DNA of 20,718 nt from Ectocarpus siliculosus (taxonomy: Eukaryota > Sar > Phaeophyceae > Ectocarpales > Ectocarpaceae), in the NCBI GenBank assembly GCA_000310025.1, contig FN649749.1, positions 317,169 to 337,886 of the forward strand. Direction: 5' to 3'. The notes below the pieces were generated by a model. It was not told the DNA's origin and made no database searches. It saw nothing but the letters and a program-made list of their open reading frames with translations. Positions 10,158-19,571 of the stretch are shown here, piece after piece (within the stretch, counting starts at the first letter, position 1; each line of letters begins with the position of its first letter). Both the position numbers and the translations under genes were made by a program.

Positions 10158-10732
10158 CGCCCTCTGCGCCCGTACAAAACAATCTCGGCCGATCTCAAGT
10201 GCAGCGAGTGCCGATGTACAACGTGAAACGAGGGGAATCCACCTCCTATTCGACGACGAAGGAGCTGAAACAGTTTCCTACGTGAGAAATAATCCCAACC
10301 CTGTAACACAGCGAAAGGGGACGCGGCACGTGCAAGCGCATCGGGGTAGGGGGTTGAGAAGGGCGGGTCAGCGGGGGGCGGATACATCATCTCTCAGGGT
10401 CAAGAGTAAGAATTGCAAACGGTGGCGGAAACCTGTTGCAGTAGAAGCATGACAAAACCTAAGACCCGCAACGAGCACGTCTTGTGTAAAAAAATGAAAT
10501 AATTACATAGGGCCGCGGCTTCGCTGGGGAGCCTTGACAAGTGTACCGTCGAGAGAGCTAACCCATTCAGGTGCCAGGCCGAGTAAGCGAACCACGGAAA
10601 TTGGTGCTGGCTGCCGACGCCATCGCGTCCTATTTACTTCCTCCGCACGTTGTTAGACTATGTTGATTTGTGGTATTACTGTCCTTACATACGCACAATA
10701 TCACCACTTTTTTTTAGTTCGCCACCGACAAC

Positions 10733-10734
<2 letters not shown>

Positions 10735-10796
<62 letters not shown>
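10735..10796. repeat. (AG)31 microsatellite
   Basis: An uninterrupted AG dinucleotide tract of 62 bp, about 0.6 kb upstream of the proposed ART start. GA tracts can be binding sites for GAGA-type factors or simply polymorphic repeats; nothing here decides. Confidence 0.97.
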
Positions 10797-10798
<2 letters not shown>

Positions 10799-11063
10799 GT
10801 TTTAGAGTCACAACGATCACAATCATACTAGATAAATAAAACCACAAAATAAAAACAAATCAATCAACACCCGGACACCCTAACCCTCAGATATATGGAT
10901 GACTATCACGCTCTTCCGAGGACCTGTACGTCTGTCTGCGGGTCATCGTATTTCATACATCGTGTCTGTCTGCGAATGAATCACGATGTTGGGGCGGTAC
11001 AGACTAGCCTAGATGAGTAGCTCGAGCTTGGAAACACAACAACCCTTCCCTTGGAAGCCGGTC

Positions 11064-11275
11064 GCCCCGGTGGTCCATCTAGTAGTAACGACCTCGAAAC
11101 CGCTTGCGGCAAAGTCGTGAGTTCGAATCCCTAGACTAGTCTATGGGGTGAAAAAATTATAAATTTGCGGGTGAAAGCGAAAAAGCTATAAGATCTTGAG
11201 TACCACCCTTCGACCTTAGCACCGTTGACGAGGGAAAGGGACGGCTGGACCTTCTCGCAATAACAAAATAAATTC
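11064..11275 (+). mobile_element. tRNA-derived SINE, copy 1
   Basis: The head starts GCCCCGGTGGTCC, with a degraded A box and a good B box (GTTCGAATCC at 11121-11130). A short body follows, then a tail block GTTGACGAGGG ... GGCTGGACCTTCTCGC and an A-rich end. The same head and tail recur at 12941-13139 and, inverted, at 13432-13630, which defines the family. Boundaries are approximate. Confidence 0.7.
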
Positions 11276-11906
11276 AGCACGCACCGCAGGAGGATACACG
11301 AAGGGAATGTACATGTACAGATGTAACAGCTGTCAGTCGCCTATTTTCGGTACCTACGGTGGCGGGCTATCAAGCCGCCACATCACGGTATATCTGCCTT
11401 TTGCCTTTGAGAAACTGTATGTACAAGTGTGTAGTCTGCATGTGTGTACTATGGTAGAAGTACATGATACTTGTTGTTGAACTTGGTTGAACCCGCAGTT
11501 TCTACGCTATTTTACATTTGCATACAATTGTACTAAACAGTGTACTGTAAATGAGTACTGTAGACTACTACAGTATGCATATATATGTGCACGAGATCTT
11601 CAGTAGGAACGTAGGAACCTCATGGCCGACCATGGCGACAAAAGCACCCATGGGTGATGGGAATGGACTGTAATAGGCGATAGAAGGATGTACACCTTGC
11701 TTACTTGCTGCGATGCTGCACCCAAGCTGTGTTTTTGTGTTTTTCAGTTCAGGACTGGGGGCTGCACACGGATGATACGGTTGTTGTTGTTGTCTTCGTC
11801 TTCAAATAAAACCTGCTGTGACACATCACTGCACCAACAAAAATCCGCACGACCGCGTGCACTCTCTCCTTTTTCTGTCAAGATCAAGTCGTACATATGT
11901 AGAGTT

Positions 11907-12095
11907 GGCTCACCCCTCTCTCGCTCTCCCTCCCTCCCCCCCGTCTCTCTCACTCTCTCTCTCTCTCCCTCTCTGCACCTGCAACTTCCACAGCAGTTTG
12001 TATGCATAACAAGCGCGTCGGCTCACCTTTCTCTCCCTCTCTCTCCCCACCAACCCGCCTCCGCGTCTCTCTCTCTTCCTCTGCACCTGCAACTT
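11907..12095 (+). repeat. Imperfect tandem duplication of a CT-rich block
   Basis: Two blocks, 11907-11987 and 12020-12095, each begin GGCTCACC, run through a CT-rich tract and end CTGCACCTGCAACTT. The spacing between starts is 113 bp. They lie 340-520 bp upstream of the NADAR start. Pyrimidine-rich open frames across this block are artefacts of the repeat. Confidence 0.7.
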
Positions 12096-12429
12096 GTAAC
12101 AGTTATCCGTGCACCGTTAGTGACATCGTCAGATGGTCAATCAGGCAACCAGGACACACATCCCGGTCGGGGCACATCACTACAACAACAGCAGCTTTGT
12201 AGAACGAAAGATTTATAATCCTTCCCCAGAATTTTCTGTGGGCTGAAACAAGACTTCGAACACCGGTTCCGGAAGGTTCCCGGGTCCGTTCCAAAAATGT
12301 GCCGGGGGGTCTGTTCCTTGCACATCAAAAGGAGGAACTACGCAACTACGCAGTACAGGAACCGACCCTGGGAAGAACGGACCTCCCGAGGAACCGTGGC
12401 ATTATCGCATACAGCAGTTGACTTGGACC

Positions 12430-15400
12430 ATGTGGAGTTCACGTCGCCCTGTGTGCGCGCTGTCGGCATGCAACGAGGCCGTGTACCAGGACCCCGTAAC
12501 CGGCCAGGAACACGACTTCTGCGGAAGGACTCACGCCACTTTGTTCAAACAGCAGCAGCAGCAGCTCCAGCACCAGAAGGCGGCGACCTTCAGGCCGGAC
12601 CGATATAAGCTGGTACCCACGGCCGTCCTTCGATCGGGCGCCGTGAGGAACAAGCACAAAAGCAACCCCAGGCCAAGCGGATCGCACACCTCTGCTGGGT
12701 ATAACCATGGTCACCCGACCGCTGCTGCTGCCAATGGAGTAGTAGTAGTAGCGTTGCCACCTTCTGCGCAACAGACGCTTCCCATCACCCACCACACCCC
12801 GAAAGTGCCGCAAGCATTGAGGGTAACGGATACGATGGTGTTGTTCTGGAACCCGCCGTGTGTGTTCACGCAGTGGGAACCGGCCCTCTTTGAAGTTGAT
12901 GGGGTGAGTTCAGACGCAGAGTATCGACACAAGCTAAATGAGCCCAGCTTCAATGTGTAACATTTCTTGTGCCAGGTCATGGGTTCGAGTCCCGCCGAAC
13001 TGAGTTTTTTCTCACGTTCGTTGCTGGTACCTGGTACAGCAGTACATTGAAAAAAAACTCGTGAGGAACTAAATATACTTCGACTTCACTGTTGACGAGG
13101 GTGGGGAGGGCTGAACCTTGCTCGCGATAAAAATATCATGATGGGGTGTCCCACCTGCCCCCTCCTGTCGTCTAGCTAGTAGGTGAAGAGGAGGAGGCAG
13201 GAGACGAAAAAACACTCAAGTTCCATGAGGTACTCGGGACAAAAAAAAGAGCACCACCCGCTAGTTGAAGTGCTTACTGCAGGCGGCCGGAACAAAAATC
13301 TGTTTGTCTGTGTGTGTTTCATGCCATCTATTCTTTCGTTCGTGGGCGAACCAGCCGGGGTGACACAGGAGTGAGGTACATAATTTAGAGAGGATTTTTT
13401 TTCTTAGCCTTCCTTCTGCGGCGTTTGCCCTATTTTTTTATCGCGAGAAAGGTCCGGCCGTACTTACCTCGTTGACCGTGAAGTCAAACGTTGGGTGCCC
13501 ACGACGAAATAATTATCGCCCTCCTCCTGCTGGGCATGATGATGTGAGAAAAAGTCCCAGTTCGTCACTTCATCAACACTCGAACTCTCAAAGATTTTCG
13601 AGGTTACCAACTGAACTGAGCCACCGGGGGCAACGGTATTTATCTGTAGAGGTTAACAATATTATTATTGTCGATGGAAAATCTACTTTAAACTCCCCCC
13701 TGCTAATGTACAATACTGCCTAGGCTACGGCTGCTGTTTGTAGAAATCATAATTCACCCAATTGCCGAAAAGCTTTCGTCTAAATTCCGCTTTAATTTCT
13801 GCTGTGTCTTCGAAAGGCATCCTCTCTCTGGTTAGCGTACAACTGTGGTAAACGCGACAGGAACCAATCGTCCATCCGGTAACCAATTTTCAGTGTATTA
13901 GAGAGAAATATTACCTTCCTCGTCCTCTTTTCCATCGTGCTGAGTCAGCTCACGTAACCCCCCCCTTCCGACAGGTCAAATACTGCAGCGCGGAGCAATA
14001 CATGATGGCATGCAAGGCCAACGTTTTCGGCGATACCGACATTTGGAACAAAATCATGAGCACGAGCGACCCTGCACAACAGAAACGGCTGGGGAAAGAG
14101 GTCGCCAATTATGATCACGGCATTTGGAACCTGTGCAAGGTTCAGTTTGTGCTCACGGGAAACTACAGCAAGTTCACACAGAATCCCGGCATGTGCGACC
14201 AACTTCTTGCAACGGGAGACAAGGTGAGGAGATGGGTTGGTAATGCAGTCCGTGGTGTATATCTTCCGTTCTTGCTTGTTTTGTGCTTTCCACGCTGGTA
14301 CATCGCGACGGTGCACGTTCAGGAGGGATGAGCTCACAGGCATTTGTAGGCCACTGAAAAATACAAAGAGTTTCTCCGTGTCCACTCCGAGGGAATCAAT
14401 CACCCCATCGGTTCATCGGGTGCGTGCAAGGCGATGCTCACCGTCTTCTTGCGATATAAGTACAACCAGGAGAGCACTCGTCGCCAGAAAAAACTCAAAC
14501 TCGTCTGGCAATGATGCTGGGGTGACATCAGAGATGAAAAGCGATTGGATTGAATGACAAACACGCATATGCAAATAACCTCGCATACGACGTGCCGCGT
14601 CTCCTCATCATATGGCTGCCCCACCCACTGGTTTGCAACCGACAAAACGAATGCCATCAACCGAAGTAGCTGCAGCAGCAAGTAACTTCAGTAGCCGCAT
14701 ACAAGAGTCATACTCCTCTCCAATTGAGAGGGAATTAAACTAAGAATCGCCTCGTCGGCCTTAGGGGCGCCACCTCTCATCCGGGGCAGCACGTTTGACA
14801 ACATCCACCTGGTTTGGTGCGAAACCTTCGGACCGAGCTTCATTATTTATGAAAAATAGTCATGAAAAGGAAGGAATCCCCCCCCCCCGCACGGTTCAGC
14901 ATCAGCATGCATGCTCAGCTCTTTGCCGGGCATTTTTGCTGTTTTTCCTGCGTCGTAAACCCTTGCATTCCTTTGCAGTTGTCCACGCTTGGGTATGGAG
15001 CAAGAGCTGCAATGCATCTTTAGCGTTCGGATAGCTCAGCCAGTTACGCCACCTGCACAGTTTTTCGAGTAGTAGGGTGGACTCGCGCCCGTAGTGACCC
15101 AGGGAAACGCCCAAACACGGTGAATTGATGCAAAGTTCGTCGTTGCCTACGTTGGCCTATCCTATTCAGCTTGTCCAGTTGAAGCGGTGCCAACCCATCA
15201 ATGCCGTAATAACTAGCCTAGATCTGCACGCTGTTTGTATCTCTGCCACCCTGTCCCTTGCCTTCATCTACATCCGGGAGATGCTAGCGGAAGCTAGTCA
15301 GCATGACAAGGTATGGGGGATCGGCATGGACGCATTTGATCCCAACGTGGAACGTCACGAGTGCTGGCGTGGCCAAAACCTGCTGGGGAAGATTCTCATG

Positions 15401-15733
15401 TATGTGCGCAACAAGATCAGGTGGGAGCGCCCTGACCTCGCCAGCCGGCGCCAGGTGCAGGAGGCTGCTGCCGCTATGGAAGCGGAACATCGCCTTATCC
15501 CTTCAAACGGCCGTTTCGTATCGGCGGCTGGACCGGCCATGACAGCGGATTCCCTGGGTGCATTAAACATGACGGCGTTACAGACCCAGCTGCACTGTCC
15601 CGACATGGGATTGCGTGCGCCTGTGACCGCACCCCCCACTCTCGGAGAACCCGCACCCGAGGTATTCATCGCTGTTGCAGCGGTACAGCAAAACAAAGCC
15701 GACACGGACGCGAAGACGCCGAGCAAGAATTGA
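12430..15733 (+). CDS. NADAR (YbiA/DUF1768) domain protein with N-terminal Cys/His motif (3 exons, ~391 aa)
   Basis: Exons 12430-12903, 13975-14223 and 15281-15733 (stop TGA); introns of 1,071 and 1,057 nt, both phase 0, with donors GTGAGT and GTGAGG. The start ATG sits in ACCATG. The frame is open upstream to 12247 without another ATG, so a further 5' exon is possible. Residues 9-36 hold C9, C14, H28, C31 and H35 around YQDPVTG and HDFCGRTHA, a putative zinc-binding motif. Residues 37-130 are low complexity, with a Gln run. NADAR spans about 134-290: MVLFWNPPCVFTQWEP, then YCSAEQYMMACKA and GNYSKFTQNPGMC, then HDKVWGIGMDAFDP and CWRGQNLLGKILMYVRNKI, with family-typical residues E165, K172, W253 and N in the last motif. 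Known NADAR enzymes cleave N-glycosidic bonds in riboflavin intermediates or remove ADP-ribose from guanine. The C-terminal ~100 residues are Ala/Pro-rich and unrecognised. Confidence 0.85.
12454..12537 (+). other. Putative zinc-binding Cys/His motif at the N terminus of the NADAR protein
   Basis: The encoded pattern is C-x4-C, then YQDPVTG, then HDFCGRTHA. The spaced cysteines and histidines suggest a small metal-binding fold. I recall similar motifs in stramenopile and fungal proteins that also carry ART or WWE-type domains, but could not check this. It may direct the NADAR domain to a partner or nucleic acid. Confidence 0.5.
12941..13139 (+). mobile_element. tRNA-derived SINE, copy 2 (in NADAR intron 1)
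   Basis: B box GGGTTCGAGTCC at 12981-12992, then GAGTTTTTTCTCAC, then the family tail TTCACTGTTGACGAGGG ... GGCTGAACCTTGCTCGCGAT with an A-rich end. The head is more decayed than in copy 3. It lies inside the intron starting at 12904, in the same direction as the gene. Confidence 0.68.
13303..13372 (+). repeat. Fragment related to the sequence following direct repeat B
   Basis: TGTGTGTTT..CCATCTATTCT and, further on, CCAGC.GGGGT.ACACA match the stretch at about 17741-17845. This suggests another copy of the same dispersed repeat inside NADAR intron 1, next to the inverted SINE. Confidence 0.45.
13432..13630 (-). mobile_element. tRNA-derived SINE, copy 3 (inverted, in NADAR intron 1)
   Basis: Read on the minus strand, it starts CCCCCGGTGGCTCAGTTCAG with a good A box (TGGCTCAGTTCAGTTGG), then GAGTTCGAG as a B-box remnant, GACTTTTTCTCAC in the body, and the tail CACGGTCAACGAGG ... 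GGCCGGACCTTTCTCGCGAT followed by an A run. It faces copy 2 in the same intron, so the pair could fold back in the pre-mRNA. Confidence 0.68.
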
Positions 15734-16238
15734 CACGCCCTTGAGGCATCACGCGATCTCATGCCCAAAGGCATTTGGACAGACACCGCCTGGTTAATGG
15801 TTGAGTCATTTGTCGTAATAGGACGGCAAGCGAGCACGCCTGCCTGTTGTCATACGTGCAATCGGTAGAGCTTCCATTTGAAAAAGGTAAAAATTGTAGC
15901 TACGTAGGCAGAGCAGGCTTGGATTTATCTGCACGAATACGTGAATGTAATCAGGACCTGCACAGCTTCATTGGTACTTGGTAATTGACAGGAAGGGGTG
16001 ACGGCTCTGGAGGTACAACCAAAGAGGCTGTGCGGTGTACACCAATGAGATATTTCTTTGGGTTAAGGAAACCATCAATCACCGGGCATTCGCAGCGCCG
16101 TCTCCTCGGATTCTAAGAATTTTGAGACCTGTGCGCAAGCGTTGCTTATCCGCGGCATAAAACTTTCCAAAGCCAAGAGTCCAGATACTTGATGATGCGG
16201 GAACTCGATGTATGTCCGGAAAAAAATGTACTAGCTGG
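15734..16238. other. Intergenic stretch after the NADAR gene
   Basis: No coding signal, RNA gene or repeat recognised. The first part should contain the NADAR 3' UTR and polyadenylation site, which I cannot place. Confidence 0.5.
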
Positions 16239-16440
16239 GGGTAGCCCTTTTCAAGCTGTTGCACATTTTACGATATAGAAGTCAGTATACATTGTTGGAT
16301 AATAATATAGACTGTCAGGGGTTGGTTCAAACGTGACACTCCTGACGGCGTCCTGAGCGTAGTACTTAGATAAGTCGCCGGAACTCAGGAAGCGGATGTG
16401 TGTGTGGATATCGAAATGCAACGTCAAAGAAGGGCTACCC
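16239..16440. mobile_element. Possible MITE with imperfect terminal inverted repeats
   Basis: The ends are GGGTAGCCCTT at 16239-16249 and its exact inverse at 16430-16440. With gaps, similarity continues inward for about 35 bp (GTTGCA and CGATAT on both arms). At 202 bp, with no coding capacity, it suits a miniature inverted-repeat element. No clear target-site duplication is adjacent, so the call is tentative. Confidence 0.5.
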
Positions 16441-16752
16441 AACTAAGACCGGCGGTGTGGGGCGCAACAGAACAACTCGCAGATATATATGCAGCGTAAA
16501 TAGCGCCAAGTTATTATGGTGATCGCCTTCGCCTTTATTTCCAGCACCGCGGTCTCAACTTGAGCCTGGACGGGACCGATTGTCTGCACGTAGCATGTAG
16601 TACCTCGTCGATTGCGGAGGCGTCTGGGCTGTGCGACGGCTTGCGGCGTAATAACTCGTTGACTACCGAGTTGCCTTGGTTGTGCGATGGTCTTGCAGCG
16701 CGGCCCTATGCTGTGGCAACGCAATATTCGTTGTGCTCCAGGTTCATGCCAA

Positions 16753-16996
16753 GTGTGTGTGTTTTTTTACTAGCATCGACCACGCTGCTAAACGGTGACC
16801 AATGAAAAGATGTACGTCTAAGTGTGGAAAACACAAAGTGCTTCTACAGGCCACGATTTGCGACTCTGTGACCGAGCATCACGGGGGAGTCTACACTACT
16901 CTTCGGATTAAAGAAAGATATCGTAGCAATAACTGAAGAAGACTGCACGTGCTCGACACGCGGCTGCTACTACTTTGGGTGCGTGCGTTTTGCATT
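16753..16996 (+). repeat. Direct repeat, copy A
   Basis: This copy resembles 17473-17746 through most of its length. Shared landmarks are a GT run, ATCGACC, TGACCAATGAAAAGA, GGAAAACACAAA, GGGGGAGTCTAC, TAAAGAAAGATA and CTGCACGTGCTCGACACG. The two copies are about 720 bp apart and differ by substitutions and small gaps. They could be decayed terminal repeats of an element or a local duplication. Confidence 0.75.
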
Positions 16997-17472
16997 GTTT
17001 TTCATCGTCGTCCCTGCTTTCACTACCGCCACTCTCGTTGCCAGTATTCCCACTACTTTTTGGCAGGTCCCCTCCAGTCCTGCGACATTTGTTGTGAAGA
17101 AGGTCATCTGGCTCAAACCCTTTGCTCTCTTCTACGCCATGTTTTCCTCCTCCATCATCGCCTTCATTCTCTTTTTTTCAAAGACATCTTCTGACGATGT
17201 TGAAAAAAGGGGAAAGGAAAGAAATCACTCTCAAAAGAATTACCCTCAAAACATCATCGTTATCGCTTTCACCAGAGCTACACTGAAATCCAACCTATTA
17301 TTGTCCGTGGTGGACATTGATTGGTCGATCAGTATAGTCCACGACGCATGACGTTTGAAAACATCACGAGTGAGTTCGTACAGACAGAAAACGAGCCAGC
17401 TCGAAGGTAAACCGTCTCCGAATTATGTTACGTATATATGGCAAGCCTTCCCGCGAAGCAATAAGAAGGCAG

Positions 17473-17746
17473 TGAGTGTGTGTGTGTGTCTATCATGTTT
17501 AATTAATTATCGACCGTAACCAGCTGACCAATGAAAAGACGTCAGTCTCAGTGCAGTGGAAAACACAAAATACTTGGGACCCTGTAACCGAGCGTCATGG
17601 GGGAGTCTACGCTACGCTACTCTCCGGAATAAAGAAAGATACCGTAGCAATAACAGGGGAAAACTGCACGTGCTCGACACGGCTGCTACTACTACTGCTG
17701 TAGACTTGTAGTCTAGTACTATTGGATGCGCGTGCGTGGTGCGTTT
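17473..17746 (+). repeat. Direct repeat, copy B
   Basis: Partner of the repeat at 16753-16996, with the same ordered landmarks. It has extra bases after the CTGCTACTACTACTGCTG stretch. The 476-bp spacer between the copies contains an open frame without an ATG and no recognisable element protein. Confidence 0.75.
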
Positions 17747-18145
17747 TGTGTGTGTTCGTCCCATCTATTCTGGCGCCAGTTTACAGGCCTGTCGGCGTAC
17801 AGTATTATTACCTGGCGTACCAGCTGGGGTCACACAAGAGGACGGTCACACCACTGGCTTGCTCAATTCTTTGGGAAATGCATGTATGTCTACAATACAC
17901 AGCAGTATACTTTTCCGTGTACCGCACAAACAAAAGGCGCAATTACTTTTTGAATCTCGTGATCCAAATTCGGGCACGCAGGAAACATGTTGGTTCTGCA
18001 CAGTCACCGTGGTGTATACGGCATCGGAAATTTTTCATTACCCGCTTTTCCGTCCGCAGAGAAAGCAGTGTGGCGTAGTGTGCGTTCGTGGCGGCTGGTG
18101 GCAGCATCAGCAACACAGCAGGATCCTTTTTTTTTGTTGCGTCAA

Positions 18146-18448
18146 ATGCAGGTTGTCTTCGAACTCGGGAACGATCCGAGGAACACCGCGCGCGTTGAAC
18201 GCCACCAAAGAAGTTGTACGGAAATTTCTCGGGGTGCGATATTGCTGCACCAGCCGACAGCAGATCAGATCAAAGAACAGATCAAAGAGGCGAAGAACGA
18301 GTCAACTTACGAAAGCCTCCGAGAGGCAATTTGCCAAACACGCAGCAGCGCCAGCAGCGCCAGCACACACAGAGCAAACAAGTGCAAAATACACCGCTAT
18401 ACGCACTACTTTGCGAGCTTCAAGCGGCATAGCTGCGGCCGAAGAGGT
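18146..18448 (+). CDS. Possible internal coding exon, frame uncertain
   Basis: The stretch is preceded by a T-rich tract and GCAG and followed by GTAAGT, good acceptor and donor signals. Two frames are open throughout. The frame with ADQIKEQIKEAKNESTYESL looks like an amphipathic helix; the other is basic and then Ala-rich. There is no recognisable domain and no start codon of its own, so it would be part of a larger, unseen transcript. Confidence 0.2.
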
Positions 18449-18456
18449 GTAAGTGC

Positions 18457-18806
18457 ATGGGTAGTGCGTGCTCGTCGCAGGACGCCAGCCAGGAACCAGG
18501 TGGATGGGCGACAACTTCTGGCTACATGATGGGGCAAACCCAATCAGGAAGTGCATCTGCGCGACGCCAAGGCCAGTTCAAGGTGTGTTCCTTTGTCTGT
18601 CCTTGTCCAGAAAGTAAGAGGGGGGGGTCGGGTACGCCTTATAGGCCAGTTCAACGTGTGTGCCTCTGTCTGTTTTTGTCCAGCAAGAGCGAGGGGGTCG
18701 GGGTGCTGCGGATGAAAGGGCTACTTCAAGTGACCCGCGACCGAGCGCCATGTACCTCCTCCTGAAGCTTTTCGCCTCTGAGAGGCTGGCAGTGATGAAC
18801 ATATGA
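18457..18806 (+). CDS. Candidate small protein with an N-terminal acylation signal (MGSACSS), 2 exons
   Basis: The ATG at 18457 opens MGSACSSQDAS: Gly2, Ser6 and Cys5 fit the pattern for N-myristoylation with nearby palmitoylation. A model with exons 18457-18582 (donor GTGTGT) and 18684-18806 (acceptor TTTTTGTCCAG, stop TGA) gives 82 residues, polar, Gly/Ser-rich and then a short helix-like C-terminal part (YLLLKLFASERL). No family is recognised. Against it, a perfect donor GTAAGT sits at 18449-18454, just before the ATG, so this stretch may instead be an intron of a gene whose exon lies at 18146-18448. Low confidence. Confidence 0.22.
18571..18716 (+). repeat. Tandem duplication of a 73-bp unit carrying splice-like signals
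   Basis: Units start at 18571 and 18644 with GGCCAGTTCAA(G/C)GTGTGT and continue CTCTGTCTG...TTGTCCAG then a G-rich run. Each unit contains a donor-like GTGTGT and an acceptor-like TTGTCCAG, so the duplication doubles both signals. Confidence 0.7.
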
Positions 18807-19571
18807 CATAAGCATGCACTTGGGCGTTGAAGCTGTTGTTTCTTCACTTTTGGAACCGAAAAGTTGCATGCACGCGGCCGAGATGAGAGGGAGAAAAAAA
18901 CGGCTTCTGCAATTTGCAGCAATCGAGAGTTATTTCTCTCACATTTTTAGAAAAAAAATAAACATTACCTCACAGAAAGACTATAGACTACCCGTTTCTC
19001 TGCTCTCACATTTCGTTCCTGCCAGTAGAAAAAGCGGCCAGTGCGTGTGTACACAGATCAGTGGGAAGGTGGCTGATACTCTCTTCTCACACTGGCCATT
19101 ATCAGCCACGCACCGCAGAAGGATGGGAGTGGGGGGCTCAGGGAGAGGAACCTTCTGTGTGACCGAGGTTCAGAGTTCAGGCAAAATGCCCCCGCATAGC
19201 AAGCGCCCCAACGAACTCTGGAAATGCTGTGTATGAGGAATTCGGCGCATCTCGAAGCACAGAACGCGCCATCACTTACGGTAAGAACCAGAGGGTACAG
19301 CAGTAGGCAGTAAGAACTTGAGCAAACAATCCAAAATCTAAGAAGTTGGCCACAAGAACAGGTGCCCAGTTCCGACGTGGCATTAACAACAAGAACCCGC
19401 CCTTATGGTGTACCAGTGCGAATACCGATCAGAACGGAGCCCTAAAACGCGGCGGCTGCAAGATAAGAACTCAGAAAGGTTGGCGGTGACCCGAACAGCA
19501 CTTTGTTTCAGATTCGAGGCGGGGGGGGGGAGAGGACCTCGTGATAAAATGCTTGTGCGCGCGGAGGGGGA
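18807..19571. other. Non-coding stretch with no recognised feature
   Basis: Open frames here lack motifs and splice support. A-rich runs occur near 18890-18960. Nothing else is supported before the tandem repeat begins. Confidence 0.45.

Larger units (their letters stand above)
10158..12429. promoter_or_regulatory. Divergent intergenic region between the ART and NADAR genes
   Basis: The two genes start head to head about 2.3 kb apart, so both promoters should lie here. I see no secure TATA or initiator element. The region contains an open, proline- and serine-containing extension of the first ART exon (10158-10264, possibly 5' UTR or an earlier exon start after the TTTCAG at 10265-10270), the (AG)31 tract, one SINE, A/T-rich palindromic stretches near 11520-11590, and duplicated CT-rich blocks at 11907-12095. 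No other gene is supported. Confidence 0.4.

Noticed and set aside
10878-10888. Telomere-like CCCTAACCCT
   Set aside because: Only about one and a half repeat units; too short to mean anything.
11064-11140. A functional tRNA gene
   Set aside because: The A box and acceptor stem are degraded, and the shared tail downstream shows it is the head of a SINE.
11688-12218. Long Ser/Leu/Pro-rich open frames
   Set aside because: They arise from CT-rich simple repeats and the duplicated block, not from coding sequence.
12297-12608. Overlapping 103-codon plus-strand frame at the NADAR start
   Set aside because: It is a different frame from the one carrying the Cys/His motif and NADAR residues, and shows no motif of its own.
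16983-17351. Hydrophobic open frame of 122 codons on the plus strand
   Set aside because: It begins with GTG, not ATG, lies between two direct repeats, and has no motif or splice support.
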